In this document: one piece after another, positions 48,485-57,752 of the stretch | How positions within the stretch are numbered: position 1 is the first letter of the stretch | Layout of the letters: each line of letters starts with the position of its first letter | Notes under the pieces: generated by a model | Told to the model about the DNA's origin: nothing | Seen by the model: the letters and a program-made list of their open reading frames with translations, nothing else | Databases searched by the model: none | Source of the DNA: an uncultured Muribaculaceae bacterium | GTDB lineage: Bacteria > Bacteroidota > Bacteroidia > Bacteroidales > Muribaculaceae | Assembly (NCBI GenBank): GCA_910587185.1 | Contig: CAJULY010000004.1 | Span: 62,001-126,000 of the forward strand | DNA: 64,000 nt | Direction: 5' to 3' | Program-made: the position numbers and the translations under genes

Positions 48485-48985
48485 CTATGACATTTTATTT
48501 GTTGAGTATGACTGACGCAGTTTGTCCATGCCGCTCTTGTAGCGTGATTTAATCGTGGAAACGGGGACTGACAGGATCCGGCTTATCTCGGCAAATGAAA
48601 GTTCATCGATGACATTCATTCTGATGACTTCCGATTCTTTCTGAGGCAGCCGATCGAATAACCGGTTGATTCTTTCCGCTTCCTCCCGGTCAAGCCGTTC
48701 GTTTTCTTCAAAGGCTGTTTCTTCTACAGAGTTGAGCGGAAGATTCCTGCCGGAGGTTCTGAACGTATCCTGACAAAGATTATAAACGATTCTGTAGAGA
48801 TATGCCTTGACACTTCCGGGTGCAAGTAAAGAGGATGAATGGTCAAGCAGTCTGACCACGGCTTCATGGACCGTGTCTTCTGCCATAGATCTATCCTTTA
48901 AACGGAAAAATGCGAAACGGACAAGGCCGTCGAGGTTTTCCTCGATCGCCTTGTTTACGATATTCCGTTTGATTCTGTCGAGCAT
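48485..48985 (-). CDS. ECF RNA polymerase sigma factor
   Basis: 166 residues from the ATG at 48985. Region 2 covers ENLDGLVRFAFFRLKDRSMAEDTVHEAVVRLLDH and KAYLYRIVYNLCQDTFRT. Region 4 covers LFDRLPQKESEVIRMNVIDELSFAEISRILSVPVSTIKSRYKSGMDKLRQ. It would steer polymerase to the promoter of this operon, and maybe others. The following anti-sigma-like protein, barrel and DUF2807 genes form one transcription unit of about 4.5 kb. No clear TAnnTTTG box was found upstream, in line with an ECF-type promoter. Confidence 0.95.
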   Translation of the reverse strand: MLDRIKRNIVNKAIEENLDGLVRFAFFRLKDRSMAEDTVHEAVVRLLDHSSSLLAPGSVKAYLYRIVYNLCQDTFRTSGRNLPLNSVEETAFEENERLDREEAERINRLFDRLPQKESEVIRMNVIDELSFAEISRILSVPVSTIKSRYKSGMDKLRQSYSTNKMS

Positions 48986-49117
48986 CTTTATCCTTGCTTG
49001 ATGATTGATTCGCAAATAAGACGTGGAAAACCAGAAAACGACGAAATTAAACAGTTAAAAAAACATAAAAACTCAAGGCGCATTGATCAGACCGATTAAG
49101 GGTGATCTGGGGAGGAA

Positions 49118-49855
49118 TCAGATTATGCGCATGGTTTTGGCGAGGCGGCAGGCTTCGAGTGAGTTTTTCACCTGGAGTTTCGCCAATATTTCCTGCCGGT
49201 GCCGGCTGACGGTATTCTTGCTGATCGACAGCAGGGCGGCGATATCGGCACTGGTTTTCCCGGAATCGATCAGTTTCAGAACCTGCACCTCTCTTTTACT
49301 GAGAATCGAACTGTCGCCGGCCGAGGTCAGTTCCTCGGAAAGGCCGGTTAGAGAGTTGATGACCATACTCTTCCCCGCCATGTCGAAGAGCTGCCTTCCG
49401 TAGAGACACAAAGCATGGGTAATGCTGTCGGAGTCCGGCGCATAGATGTAATACATCCGGTGGATAATTCCGATATATTCCCCTCCGAGGGTTTTCATGC
49501 GCAACTTCGAGAGCAGATAATAGTCGGGCCGGGACTTCCGCGAAACGCGTCGGAGATAATTGAAGAACCTCAGTTCGGCGAGATATTTTTCCTCGCGGTC
49601 TTCTTCGGTCAGCAGCGAGAGTATCTTCTTTTCCCAGATGGAATTTTCGTTTGCGTAATCGTCTATACCCAACACTTTCCCCAGTCTGCCGGCGAATATG
49701 CGGCTTTTGCCGTTTTTCAGATCACTAACCACGGCTATTGCATTTTCGATGGCGACTATATTTTCAGCGTAGCCCAGCAGATTGCGCATTCCGGTATCTT
49801 CCGCCACAAGCGCTTGCTTTTTCAGTAATTTGTCGATTTTGGGAAGATTACTCAT
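49118..49855 (-). CDS. LuxR-type transcriptional regulator
   Basis: 245 residues. The last 65 residues are a LuxR HTH (SILSKREVQVLKLIDSGKTSADIAALLSISKNTVSRHRQEILAKLQVKNSLEACRLA). The first 170 residues contain no receiver Asp pattern and may be a PAS-like sensor (NAIAVVSDLKNGKSRIFAGRLGKVLGI), as in single-protein Bacteroidota regulators. It is divergent from the DUF1349 gene across 93 nt and may control it. Confidence 0.88.
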   Translation of the reverse strand: MSNLPKIDKLLKKQALVAEDTGMRNLLGYAENIVAIENAIAVVSDLKNGKSRIFAGRLGKVLGIDDYANENSIWEKKILSLLTEEDREEKYLAELRFFNYLRRVSRKSRPDYYLLSKLRMKTLGGEYIGIIHRMYYIYAPDSDSITHALCLYGRQLFDMAGKSMVINSLTGLSEELTSAGDSSILSKREVQVLKLIDSGKTSADIAALLSISKNTVSRHRQEILAKLQVKNSLEACRLAKTMRII

Positions 49856-49877
49856 CTAAAATGGTTATTTTTAGCCA

Positions 49878-49908
49878 TTGCCATCAATTGTACAATCGTT
49901 TAACTTTG
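49878..49908 (+). promoter_or_regulatory. Promoter of the DUF1349 gene
   Basis: TTG at 49878-49880, 20-nt spacer, TAACTTTG at 49901-49908. The start codon is 40 nt downstream. It lies in the intergenic region shared with the LuxR-type gene. Confidence 0.8.
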
Positions 49909-49948
49909 CAAAGATAATTGAAAAAAATGATGATAAACCCGATTGGAT

Positions 49949-50599
49949 ATGAAAAAGAAATTGATTGGTGCCACATTAATCTTATTATATGCCTCAAACA
50001 TGAATGCTCAGACTCTTGAAAAAATGAACTGGTTCAACGAGCCGGCACAGTGGAGTGTGTCCGGCAACAGACTGACAATGGCTGTCACCCCCAAAAGCGA
50101 TTACTGGAGAATATCGCATTACGGATTTACCGTCGATGACGCTCCGTTCTATTACGGGGAATATGGCGGAGAGTTCGAGGCGAAGGTGAAAATCTCGGGA
50201 GACTACAAAGTGCGTTTCGATCAGGCTGGAATGATGATCCGCATCGACCACGAGAACTATATCAAGGCCGGGATTGAATATGTCGATGGAAAATACAATC
50301 TCAGTACCGTAGTGACCCACCATACGTCGGACTGGAGCGTGATAGCTCTGGATAAACCTGTGGATTTCATCTGGATAAAGGCTGTCAGGCGGCTGGATGC
50401 CGTTGAGATTTTCTATTCGTTTGACGACAAGGAATATATTATGATGCGTAATGCCTGGATGGAAGCGAATCGTCCCGTAAAAGTCGGAATGATGGGGGCT
50501 TGTCCCGAGGGTGACGGATTTTCAGTCACATTTTCCGATTTCACTGTAAAGCATCTGCCTGATTTACGCAGGACACAATGGCTTCAAAACAACCTATGA
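49949..50599 (+). CDS. Secreted DUF1349 (concanavalin-like) protein
   Basis: 216 residues from the ATG at 49949; a TTG two codons earlier is less likely. Signal peptide (KLIGATLILLYASNMNAQ), then the DUF1349 jelly roll: MNWFNEPAQWSVSGNRLTM, GEFEAKVKISGDYKVRFDQAGMMIRIDHENYIKAGIEY, and a closing FSVTFSDFTVKHL. Cytosolic relatives (YesU) are linked to sugar metabolism; exported ones may bind glycans. Function unknown. The next gene starts 119 nt downstream and has its own promoter. Confidence 0.88.
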   Translation: MKKKLIGATLILLYASNMNAQTLEKMNWFNEPAQWSVSGNRLTMAVTPKSDYWRISHYGFTVDDAPFYYGEYGGEFEAKVKISGDYKVRFDQAGMMIRIDHENYIKAGIEYVDGKYNLSTVVTHHTSDWSVIALDKPVDFIWIKAVRRLDAVEIFYSFDDKEYIMMRNAWMEANRPVKVGMMGACPEGDGFSVTFSDFTVKHLPDLRRTQWLQNNL

Positions 50600-50682
50600 G
50601 TTGAGATCGCATGGGCTGACCAATTTGACAAGTTGGAAAAATTGGTCGGATTTGGAGGGACGTTTTATGGAAAATTTGTATA

Positions 50683-50714
50683 TTTGGCGGTCATTTGCAC
50701 TATGGATAAGTTTG
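50683..50714 (+). promoter_or_regulatory. Promoter of the tethered HTH gene
   Basis: TTTG at 50683-50686, 20-nt spacer, TAAGTTTG at 50707-50714. The ATG at 50719 is 4 nt past the box, which implies a leaderless message. Confidence 0.7.
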
Positions 50715-50718
50715 CTAT

Positions 50719-51702
50719 ATGCGTGTCCTGATTTATATAGTCGTTCTTCTGGCAGTTACCGGGTGCAGCCTTTCGCGATCCAGATCCGAGGTTCTCGAAG
50801 AAGCGCAGCGGTTGATGCAGAGTGACCCTGCGGCCGCCCTGTCGAAACTTAACGCCATCGATGTGTCTGAATTCCGGGATTCTGCTACGATGGCCCGGTG
50901 GGCCCTTCTCTATAGTGAGGCAATGGTGGTCAACCGTCTTTCAGCTCCGAGTGACACCATTGTCGATATTGCCATAGATTATTACGGTAACCATGACCTG
51001 ACAGATGAATTCCGTAAAGCATCGCGACTGAAGGCGTTGAGCCGGTCAGCCGAAGGCGCCGACGCTCTGGCCACAGCTCTCTATCTTCAGAAAGAGAAGG
51101 AATTCCTGCTTTATAAGGAACGCTCGAAGCGGGAGCTTTACACTGCCATAGGTCTTGTCATCCTTCTGGTGGCGGCCGGAATCATCCTCTGGATGCGGCA
51201 GCGCATGAAATTGCAGGCGGCTAAGAACGATGTGCTGATGGCCGAGGCTTCGGGCCTAAGAAGTCTGATCGACGCCAAGCGCGAGGATGTAGGACGGCTG
51301 GAGTCGAAACTCCACGGATTGCTTGAAAACCGGTTCAACCTGATCGATTCGCTCTGCCAGACCTATTATGAATCGCAGGGAACCAAGACAGAGCGCAAGG
51401 CTGTAGTCGAAAAAGTGAAGAGCGAGATCGAGTCTGTCAGAAGCGATTCGTTCTGCGAAATGGAGCAGGCGGTGAACGACTGTCGCGACAATCTTCTTGT
51501 GAAAGTCAAGACGCTCTATCCCGACATAAAGGCGGGGGAATATCAGTTGCTGGTCTATCTTGCAAGCGGTCTTTCGACGCGCACCATCAGTCTTCTGCTC
51601 GGGGAGTCGGTCGATGTTGTCTATAAACGCAAGTCCCGGCTGAAATCGCGTCTGAAGGATGTTGTGGCGCCGGAATGCGGCGATGTTATGGCTGTTTTCT
51701 GA
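50719..51702 (+). CDS. Membrane-tethered HTH regulator with lipoprotein-like leader
   Basis: 327 residues. The start RVLIYIVVLLAVTGC looks like a lipoprotein leader, followed by about 110 residues of TPR-like helices (EVLEEAQRLMQSDPAAALSKLNAID). A membrane helix covers about 142-160 (LYTAIGLVILLVAAGIILWM). A long coiled coil (RMKLQAAKNDVLMAEASGLRSLI...) leads to a C-terminal HTH (LVYLASGLSTRTISLLLGESVDVVYKRKSRLKSRL). It would sense outside the inner membrane and bind DNA inside. Similar one-protein regulators are common in Bacteroidales. It sits just before the second barrel gene, its probable target. Confidence 0.82.
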   Translation: MRVLIYIVVLLAVTGCSLSRSRSEVLEEAQRLMQSDPAAALSKLNAIDVSEFRDSATMARWALLYSEAMVVNRLSAPSDTIVDIAIDYYGNHDLTDEFRKASRLKALSRSAEGADALATALYLQKEKEFLLYKERSKRELYTAIGLVILLVAAGIILWMRQRMKLQAAKNDVLMAEASGLRSLIDAKREDVGRLESKLHGLLENRFNLIDSLCQTYYESQGTKTERKAVVEKVKSEIESVRSDSFCEMEQAVNDCRDNLLVKVKTLYPDIKAGEYQLLVYLASGLSTRTISLLLGESVDVVYKRKSRLKSRLKDVVAPECGDVMAVF

Positions 51703-51794
51703 CCCTCATTTTTATCTGGTCAGATTTTTCCGGAACGGTTATTGGTAATCTATTGATTATTAGCGAAGTGCTGCTCTGTATGTCAGACGGCAAA

Positions 51795-51827
51795 TTTGGC
51801 GTGGAGGCGTTTTTGCGAGTAATTTTG
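51795..51827 (+). promoter_or_regulatory. Promoter of barrel paralogue 2
   Basis: TTTG at 51795-51798, 21-nt spacer, TAATTTTG at 51820-51827, 20 nt before the start codon. Confidence 0.78.
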
Positions 51828-51847
51828 TGACAAAAAATCCACTCACA

Positions 51848-53929
51848 ATGAACGCTAAGATTATCATCACAATTCTGATCGCGATTCTTACCGCGAATAT
51901 AGCACATCCCCGTAATCAGCAGCAACCCGACAGCCTCAGCCGGCAATTGCAGGAGGTCGTGGTGACCGCAAAACAGCCGGCCACGCGGCTTGTAGGTTCA
52001 ACTCTCGTAACCACTATTCCCGGGTCGAATCTCGCCGGTCTCGGCACCGCCCTCGATGTCCTCGCCCAGCTGCCTATGATGAAGGTTCAGGATGATGACG
52101 TAAGCGTGACAGGCAAAAACAATCTTGAAATATATATCGACGGGCGTCCTCTGCGTGATCGGTTTGAACTGCGGCAACTGCTGTCATCGGATCTCAAAAA
52201 AGTGGAGCTGCTCATGGCGCCGGGTGCGGCCTACGGCAGTGCGGTGGGTGCGGTGCTGAGAATAACTACCCGGCGTAATTTCATCAAGGGACTTTCGGTG
52301 AAAGAACAGCTGCAGGTGGAGAAACAGCGGAAATGGTCGGCCATGGACTATCTGAGCCTGAGTTATCGCGAGGGTAGGTGGGAATGGTATCTCGACGGAG
52401 CGATAAACCGCAACAACATGATGGTGAAAGGCTCAACGACAAACACTCTCGATTATCAGGGAAAGAAGACCGTCATAGGAGGCAGTCAGGACAATTCCAA
52501 CCCTACTTTGACCGGAATGGCGAGAGCAGGCTTCAACTACGCACACGGGGCTCATTCTTTTGGAGCGTATTACAGGCTGAATCCCGAAAAAGGCGACTTT
52601 ACGAACAACGGCACGGAGTGGCTTGACAACGATCCGGCGCTACGCCGCATAATAGACAGACGCATACGCGCCCACAGTCATTTTGTCTCCACATATTATG
52701 AAACTACTTTCGCCGACACTTATCGCCTCCACTTCGACGGTGATTTCAAAAGTTCCGAAGCCGATAACCGTACAGCGACGGCATATCCCGATGCCGAGGC
52801 TGACAATGTCCATTCCGCTGACCGCAGGAAGTCCTCTTTGTGGGCCGGGAAACTGTATATGGAATTCCCCCTTGCGGGCGGCAACTTCACCGCCGGCACG
52901 CAGGACAGCTATACGCGGACGCGTCTGGATTACCGGATGATGAACGACCGCGTGGAGGAATATATTCCTTCTTCCGCCACCGATGCCCGGCAGACTTCCG
53001 CAGCCCTGTTCGCTTCATGGGGCCGCACCTTCGGAAAATTCTCTCTTTCGGCAGGCGTCAGATATGAGTATATCGACTATGATTTCAGGGTTGACGGAAA
53101 ACGGGACGAAAACGTCAGCCGCCGCGACAATCTGCTGACACCGGATTTCTCATTGGGATATTCTTTCGGCGACAACGCGCAGCTCAGCCTCAGCTATAGA
53201 ATGGCCACCGTGCGGCCGCCCTATTCCAGCCTGACGGGATCGCTCAATTATGTCGGTCGCCATGAGATCGAAGGGGGCAATCCGGCTTTGCGCGACGAGA
53301 GAAACCACAGTCTGCAACTGTTCGGGATGTGGAACGGCTTCATGATCCAGACGAATTTCTCGCGCAGTCTCGACACCTACGCTTTCGTTAAGCAGCTCCA
53401 TCCGGCCTCGGATCTTCAGTTGCTCATGCATCCTGTCAACATCGATGTCACGGCTCTTAGCTGTTATCTTGTCTGGAGCAAATCAATAGGCGTGTGGTCG
53501 CCGAATGTGACTGCCGGAATGTATCGGCAGTGGCTCGCCATTGAACGCAACCGATATGACCGGCCCATATTCTCCTATTACTTCAACAATACGTTCTCTC
53601 TGTCGCGGGGATGGTCGATCACCACCAACATCAGCGGCAGCTCACGAGGTGACATGCACACCAACCGCTTCGGCTCCAATCCGTTCACGATGGATGCATC
53701 GGTCGGAAAAACATTTCTCGGGAAGTCTCTGACAGTAAAACTCTCGGTGTCAGATCTCTTCAACACGGCCAACAACAGCTGGACCATGAATACATTCGGC
53801 GTTTTCGTTGACAAGCGGCAGGACTATGACCAACGGGGAATCTCACTTAACGTCATCTATAATTTCCAGCAACGCAAAAGCCGCTACAAGGGCCGCTCAG
53901 CCGCCGAAGACGAGATGAAGCGCCTCTGA
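51848..53929 (+). CDS. Plug-plus-barrel outer-membrane protein (paralogue 2)
   Basis: 693 residues from the ATG at 51848. Signal peptide (IITILIAILTANIAHP), plug (SRQLQEVVVTAKQPATRLVG; VLAQLPMMKVQDDD; IYIDGRPLRDRFELRQLL; VELLMAPGAAYGSAVGAVLRITT) and a barrel. The end is YNFQQRKSRYKGRSAAEDEMKRL, matching the tail of the protein at 45156. No SusD gene is adjacent. The upstream gene encodes a membrane-tethered HTH protein with its own promoter. Cargo unknown. Confidence 0.9.
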   Translation: MNAKIIITILIAILTANIAHPRNQQQPDSLSRQLQEVVVTAKQPATRLVGSTLVTTIPGSNLAGLGTALDVLAQLPMMKVQDDDVSVTGKNNLEIYIDGRPLRDRFELRQLLSSDLKKVELLMAPGAAYGSAVGAVLRITTRRNFIKGLSVKEQLQVEKQRKWSAMDYLSLSYREGRWEWYLDGAINRNNMMVKGSTTNTLDYQGKKTVIGGSQDNSNPTLTGMARAGFNYAHGAHSFGAYYRLNPEKGDFTNNGTEWLDNDPALRRIIDRRIRAHSHFVSTYYETTFADTYRLHFDGDFKSSEADNRTATAYPDAEADNVHSADRRKSSLWAGKLYMEFPLAGGNFTAGTQDSYTRTRLDYRMMNDRVEEYIPSSATDARQTSAALFASWGRTFGKFSLSAGVRYEYIDYDFRVDGKRDENVSRRDNLLTPDFSLGYSFGDNAQLSLSYRMATVRPPYSSLTGSLNYVGRHEIEGGNPALRDERNHSLQLFGMWNGFMIQTNFSRSLDTYAFVKQLHPASDLQLLMHPVNIDVTALSCYLVWSKSIGVWSPNVTAGMYRQWLAIERNRYDRPIFSYYFNNTFSLSRGWSITTNISGSSRGDMHTNRFGSNPFTMDASVGKTFLGKSLTVKLSVSDLFNTANNSWTMNTFGVFVDKRQDYDQRGISLNVIYNFQQRKSRYKGRSAAEDEMKRL

Positions 53930-53965
53930 ATATCCGGCAATAATCCGTCATCTTTGCCTCGGGTA

Positions 53966-53996
53966 TTGCACAGGAAAAATAAATGTCATATCTTTG
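53966..53996 (+). promoter_or_regulatory. Promoter of the tetR-exporter operon
   Basis: TTG at 53966-53968, 20-nt spacer, TATCTTTG at 53989-53996. Confidence 0.8.
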
Positions 53997-53998
53997 CG

Positions 53999-54024
53999 TT
54001 AACAATATTGTTAATCAAATTTGA
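53999..54024 (+). promoter_or_regulatory. Probable TetR operator
   Basis: A perfect 16-bp palindrome TTAACAATATTGTTAA (53999-54014) starts 3 nt after the -7 box. It is followed by the palindrome ATCAAATTTGAT (54013-54024). The position at the transcription start fits autorepression by the TetR protein encoded just after. Confidence 0.72.
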
Positions 54025-54038
54025 TAAATAAATTTGTT

Positions 54039-54677
54039 ATGGCAAAGGAAAGACAAACTCACGACACGGAGTCACGGATACTTCAGGCTGCCGAACGCGA
54101 GTTCCTGACAAAGGGTTTCGCCGGCGCGAGGACCACTTCCATAGCGGAAGCCGCGGGAGTGACACACGCTATGCTCCACTACTATTTCCGCACGAAAGAG
54201 AAACTTTTTGACAGAATCATATCGGAGAAAATCGAATTGATAAAGAATCTGATTTTCGAAGCGGCGATAGATTCCGGTCTGTCAATCCAAGAGAAGATCA
54301 GGATGGTCATGGACCGCCATCTGGAGTTCATTGCGGACAATCCCGATCTGCCGCGGTTTATTGTGGGGGAGGTGTTCAACTCACCTGACCGAACCGGAAT
54401 TCTGCTGGAAAAAATAAAGACCTACGCACCGGCCATGGTTGCCGAACTGCAGCGTCAGCTTGATGAAGCGGCCGATAAAGGCGTCATACGCAAAGTCGAT
54501 GCGGCCATGCTTATAATAGATATCGCTTCGCTCAACATTTTTTCATATATGGTGTCGCCGCTGATAAACGCCGTGCTTGACAACTGCATGCAGGGGAATC
54601 CCGAGCAATTCCTCGAGCGCAGGAAACGGGAGAATTTCGACACAATTATGAGAAAACTAACGCCTGCCGGATCATGA
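54039..54677 (+). CDS. TetR/AcrR-family repressor
   Basis: 212 residues from the ATG at 54039. The HTH is RILQAAEREFLTKGFAGARTTSIAEAAGVTHAMLHYYFRTKEKLFD. The ligand-binding C-terminal half has no recognisable subfamily, though CecR-like proteins govern the related YbhGFSR exporter in E. coli. The stop overlaps the start of the TolC-like gene (ATGA). A palindrome at 53999-54014 is its likely binding site. Confidence 0.95.
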   Translation: MAKERQTHDTESRILQAAEREFLTKGFAGARTTSIAEAAGVTHAMLHYYFRTKEKLFDRIISEKIELIKNLIFEAAIDSGLSIQEKIRMVMDRHLEFIADNPDLPRFIVGEVFNSPDRTGILLEKIKTYAPAMVAELQRQLDEAADKGVIRKVDAAMLIIDIASLNIFSYMVSPLINAVLDNCMQGNPEQFLERRKRENFDTIMRKLTPAGS

Positions 54678-55957
54678 AAAAGCCTATAATACTATTCTTT
54701 TGTCTCATAATCGCGCCACTGTGCGTGACAGCGCAGATAACCATAGAGCAATGTGTTGAAAAAGCGATGGAAAACTATCCTGAAATCAGAAAATATGATC
54801 TGGTTTCAGCAACCCGGGAAATCGATCTTTCAGACATTGACAAAGGATGGCTTCCGAGGATAAGCGCTTACGGCCAGGCAACCGTTCAGAATACGGTTCC
54901 CTCTTTTCCCGAATCCCTTTCAGGTGTCCTGCAGCAGATGGGACAGTCGATGAAAGGGCTTGACAAGCTGCAGTATAAGGTCGGAGTGGATATTTCCCAG
55001 ACGATCTGGGATGGTGGCCTGTCGCGAGCACGGCGCGATGTGAGCCGGCTGACGTCGGAAACCCAAAGGAAAAATATCGACGTGGAACTGTATGCCGTGC
55101 GTCAGAGAGTGGAAAACCTTTACTTCGCCATTCTTCTGACCGAGGAACAGATAGCGCAGACAGGCAATGCTCTCGCTCTGGTCAAAGGGAATCTCGAAAA
55201 ACTTCGGTCGATGCTCCGAAACGGAACCGCGATGCAGTGTGACGTCGATATGGTTGCCGCACAGGCTCTGACTATGGAGCAGGATATCACCCGGGCACGC
55301 AGTGCCGTTCGAGGCTACAGGCAGGTCCTCGAAATCTTCATAGGCGAGAGTCTCTCCGACAGAGCTCTGGTAATGCCGGACGCACTGATGCCTTCCGACA
55401 TGCGACCGGCGCGTCCGGAATTAAGTCTTTTCGAAAACCGGATAGCTGCGGCGCAGGCCTCCCGGCGTCTCTCCGATGTCTCACTCATGCCGAAAGTGGG
55501 ATTTTTCGCCCAGACATGGTATGGCTATCCCGGCTTCGACTATTTCAAAAGCATGATGAACCGCAATCTTTCGTTCAACATTATGGCGGGGGTTAAAGTG
55601 ACGTGGAATATTGACGCGTTCTATACGAAGAAAAACACCGACCGCAGAACTGCCGTCGATACCGGAAACGTCATGGCCGAGAAAGAGACCTTCCTGTTCA
55701 ACACGGGCATGCAGTCCGTTTCGCAGCAGGAAAAGATCAGCGGCCTTCGCTCGGTGATGGCTGACGACGCGAAGATAATAGAATTGCGGACGAACGTCAG
55801 GAAAGCGGCTGAGTCTCAGCTCGAGAACGGAGTCATAGACGCAACGGCACTGCTGACGAAAATAACCGATGAGAATCAGGCGAAACTTACCGCCCGCTTT
55901 CACGAAATCCAGTTGATTCAGGAAATTTACAACCTAAAATATATCCTCAACCGATGA
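54674..55957 (+). CDS. TolC-family outer-membrane efflux protein
   Basis: 427 residues. Signal peptide (IILFFCLIIAPLCVTAQ), then two repeats of the TolC helical pattern: ITIEQCVEKAMENYPEIRKYDL near 22 and LSLFENRIAAAQASRRLSDVSLMPKVGFFAQ near 255. It would form the trimeric outer-membrane duct for the ABC exporter encoded next. Both ends overlap neighbouring genes by 4 nt, so translation is coupled. No lipid-anchor Cys is present. Confidence 0.94.
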   Translation: MKKPIILFFCLIIAPLCVTAQITIEQCVEKAMENYPEIRKYDLVSATREIDLSDIDKGWLPRISAYGQATVQNTVPSFPESLSGVLQQMGQSMKGLDKLQYKVGVDISQTIWDGGLSRARRDVSRLTSETQRKNIDVELYAVRQRVENLYFAILLTEEQIAQTGNALALVKGNLEKLRSMLRNGTAMQCDVDMVAAQALTMEQDITRARSAVRGYRQVLEIFIGESLSDRALVMPDALMPSDMRPARPELSLFENRIAAAQASRRLSDVSLMPKVGFFAQTWYGYPGFDYFKSMMNRNLSFNIMAGVKVTWNIDAFYTKKNTDRRTAVDTGNVMAEKETFLFNTGMQSVSQQEKISGLRSVMADDAKIIELRTNVRKAAESQLENGVIDATALLTKITDENQAKLTARFHEIQLIQEIYNLKYILNR

Positions 55958-56841
55958 AAAAGATATACTTCCCTATGGCTGCGGCGCTCTTTATGGCCGC
56001 ATGTTCAAAGACGCCTGATTATGACTCAACCGGAATTTTCGAGGCGACGACAGTGACAGTGTCGGCTGAGACCTCCGGCAAAATCCTCTCGATGGACATA
56101 TCGGAGGGCGACAGTATAATGGCCGGACAGACAATAGCCGTAGTCGATACATCTCTGCTCGTCCTTCAGCGGAAACAGCTCGGAAGCCAGAAGCAGTCGG
56201 TGGTGAGTTCGGCTCCCGACATATCGGCACAGGCCGCGTCTCTGCGCACGCAGATCGATCATCAGACCCATGAATGCGAACGGCTCGGGCGCCTCCTGGC
56301 TGACGGAGCTACGACACGCAAGCAATATGACGATGCGAAAGCCCATCTCGCCGCGCTGCGCGGTCAGCTTCAGGCTATGGTCTCATCACTGTCCAACACT
56401 CGCACATCCATTTCTGACAATGCCGTGGCCATGCAATACCAGAAAGAGCAGCTTGAGGAACAGATTGAGAAAAGCACCGTAAAATCCCCGCTCACAGGAA
56501 CGGTTCTCGTCAAATATGCCGAGCCGGGCGAGTTCGCGACTCCGGGGCGGCAGATATGCAGGATTGCCAATCTCGGCGACATATATCTGCGCGCCTATTT
56601 CACGGCTTCGCAGCTTGCCGCTCTGAAAGTAGGGCAGCGTGTCACAGTCATTGCCGATTTCGGCAGTGACGAGCAGTTTGAATATCCGGGAACCGTCACG
56701 TGGATAGCGCAGGAGAGCGAGTTTACACCGAAATCGATCCAGACGAATGATTCGCGGGCCAATCTGGTCTATGCGGTCAAGATAGCCGTGAAAAACGACG
56801 GGCGTCTCAAACTCGGGCAATATGGAGAGGTGCGCTTATGA
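55954..56841 (+). CDS. HlyD-family membrane fusion lipoprotein (YbhG-like)
   Basis: 295 residues. Leader AALFMAAC predicts lipidation. The lipoyl halves are TVTVSAETSGKILSMDISEGDSIMAGQTIAVVD and VKSPLTGTVLVKYAEPGEFATPGRQICRI. Between them lies a helical hairpin (residues 70-170). The beta-barrel part follows (DIYLRAYFTASQLAALKVGQRVTVIADFG). It links the inner-membrane ABC pump to the TolC-like duct. Starts and stops overlap both neighbours as ATGA. Confidence 0.95.
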   Translation: MKKIYFPMAAALFMAACSKTPDYDSTGIFEATTVTVSAETSGKILSMDISEGDSIMAGQTIAVVDTSLLVLQRKQLGSQKQSVVSSAPDISAQAASLRTQIDHQTHECERLGRLLADGATTRKQYDDAKAHLAALRGQLQAMVSSLSNTRTSISDNAVAMQYQKEQLEEQIEKSTVKSPLTGTVLVKYAEPGEFATPGRQICRIANLGDIYLRAYFTASQLAALKVGQRVTVIADFGSDEQFEYPGTVTWIAQESEFTPKSIQTNDSRANLVYAVKIAVKNDGRLKLGQYGEVRL

Positions 56842-57752
56842 CAGCCGCCATAGAAATATCGGGGATAACCAAACGCTACGGGAACGTAACGGCGCTCGAC
56901 GGTGTCAGTTTCCGTATAGAGCCGGGCGAGCTTTTCGGGCTGATCGGTCCTGACGGCGCGGGAAAAAGTTCGCTTTACAGAATCCTGGCGACTCTGGCTC
57001 TTCCCGACAGCGGTTCGGCGAAGGTATGCGGGCTTGACGTTGCCGCCGACTATCGCGTGCTGCGCACACGCATCGGTTACATGCCGGAGAAATTCTCGTT
57101 TTATCAGGACCTGACCGTCACGGAGAACCTGCATTTCTTCGCCTCTCTTTTCGGTGTGTCCGTCAGGGAAAATTTCCCGCTGATCGCGCCGATATTCGGG
57201 CAACTCGAAAAATTTCCTGACAGAAAGGCCGGAGCGTTGTCGGGAGGCATGAAACAGAAACTCGCGTTGAGCTGTGCGCTGATTCACCGGCCCGAAATCC
57301 TTCTGCTCGACGAGCCGACTACGGGAGTCGATGCCGTTTCGCGCAGCGAGTTCTGGGAAATGCTTTCTCAGCTCACGCGCAGCGGCATTACGATTCTTGT
57401 CTCCACATCCTATATGGACGAGGCAACCCGATGCGGTCGCATAGCCATGATAAACGAAGGCCACATCCTTGCGGTCGATTCGCCCGCGGCGCTCGCCGGC
57501 AGTCTCGGAGAGAATCTCTATAATGCCGTGGCGCCCGATATGTTCGGGCTGCTGACGCAGTTGAGAATGATGCCCGATGTCATTGACTGCTATACCTTCG
57601 GGGCCACGCTTCATCTTGTCGCGGCCCCCGGATTTTCGCCCGGAGAGACAGTTGCCGCTCTCACTCACTCGGGTCTCCGCGATGTCAGGATCTATCCGGC
57701 CCAAGGAGATATAGAGGATTTATTTATCAAGCAGATTCGCGATGGAAAATAG
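56838..57752 (+). CDS. ABC transporter ATPase (YbhF N-half-like)
   Basis: 304 residues. Walker A is GLIGPDGAGKSSL, with the Pro-Asp variant also seen in the first half of E. coli YbhF. Signature LSGGMKQKLAL, Walker B ILLLDEPTTGVD and a switch His replaced by Ser in ILVSTSYMDEA are present. The Q loop is FYQDLTVTENL. The gene overlaps the second ATPase gene by 11 nt. In E. coli these two ATPases are one polypeptide; here they are separate. Confidence 0.95.
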   Translation: MTAAIEISGITKRYGNVTALDGVSFRIEPGELFGLIGPDGAGKSSLYRILATLALPDSGSAKVCGLDVAADYRVLRTRIGYMPEKFSFYQDLTVTENLHFFASLFGVSVRENFPLIAPIFGQLEKFPDRKAGALSGGMKQKLALSCALIHRPEILLLDEPTTGVDAVSRSEFWEMLSQLTRSGITILVSTSYMDEATRCGRIAMINEGHILAVDSPAALAGSLGENLYNAVAPDMFGLLTQLRMMPDVIDCYTFGATLHLVAAPGFSPGETVAALTHSGLRDVRIYPAQGDIEDLFIKQIRDGK

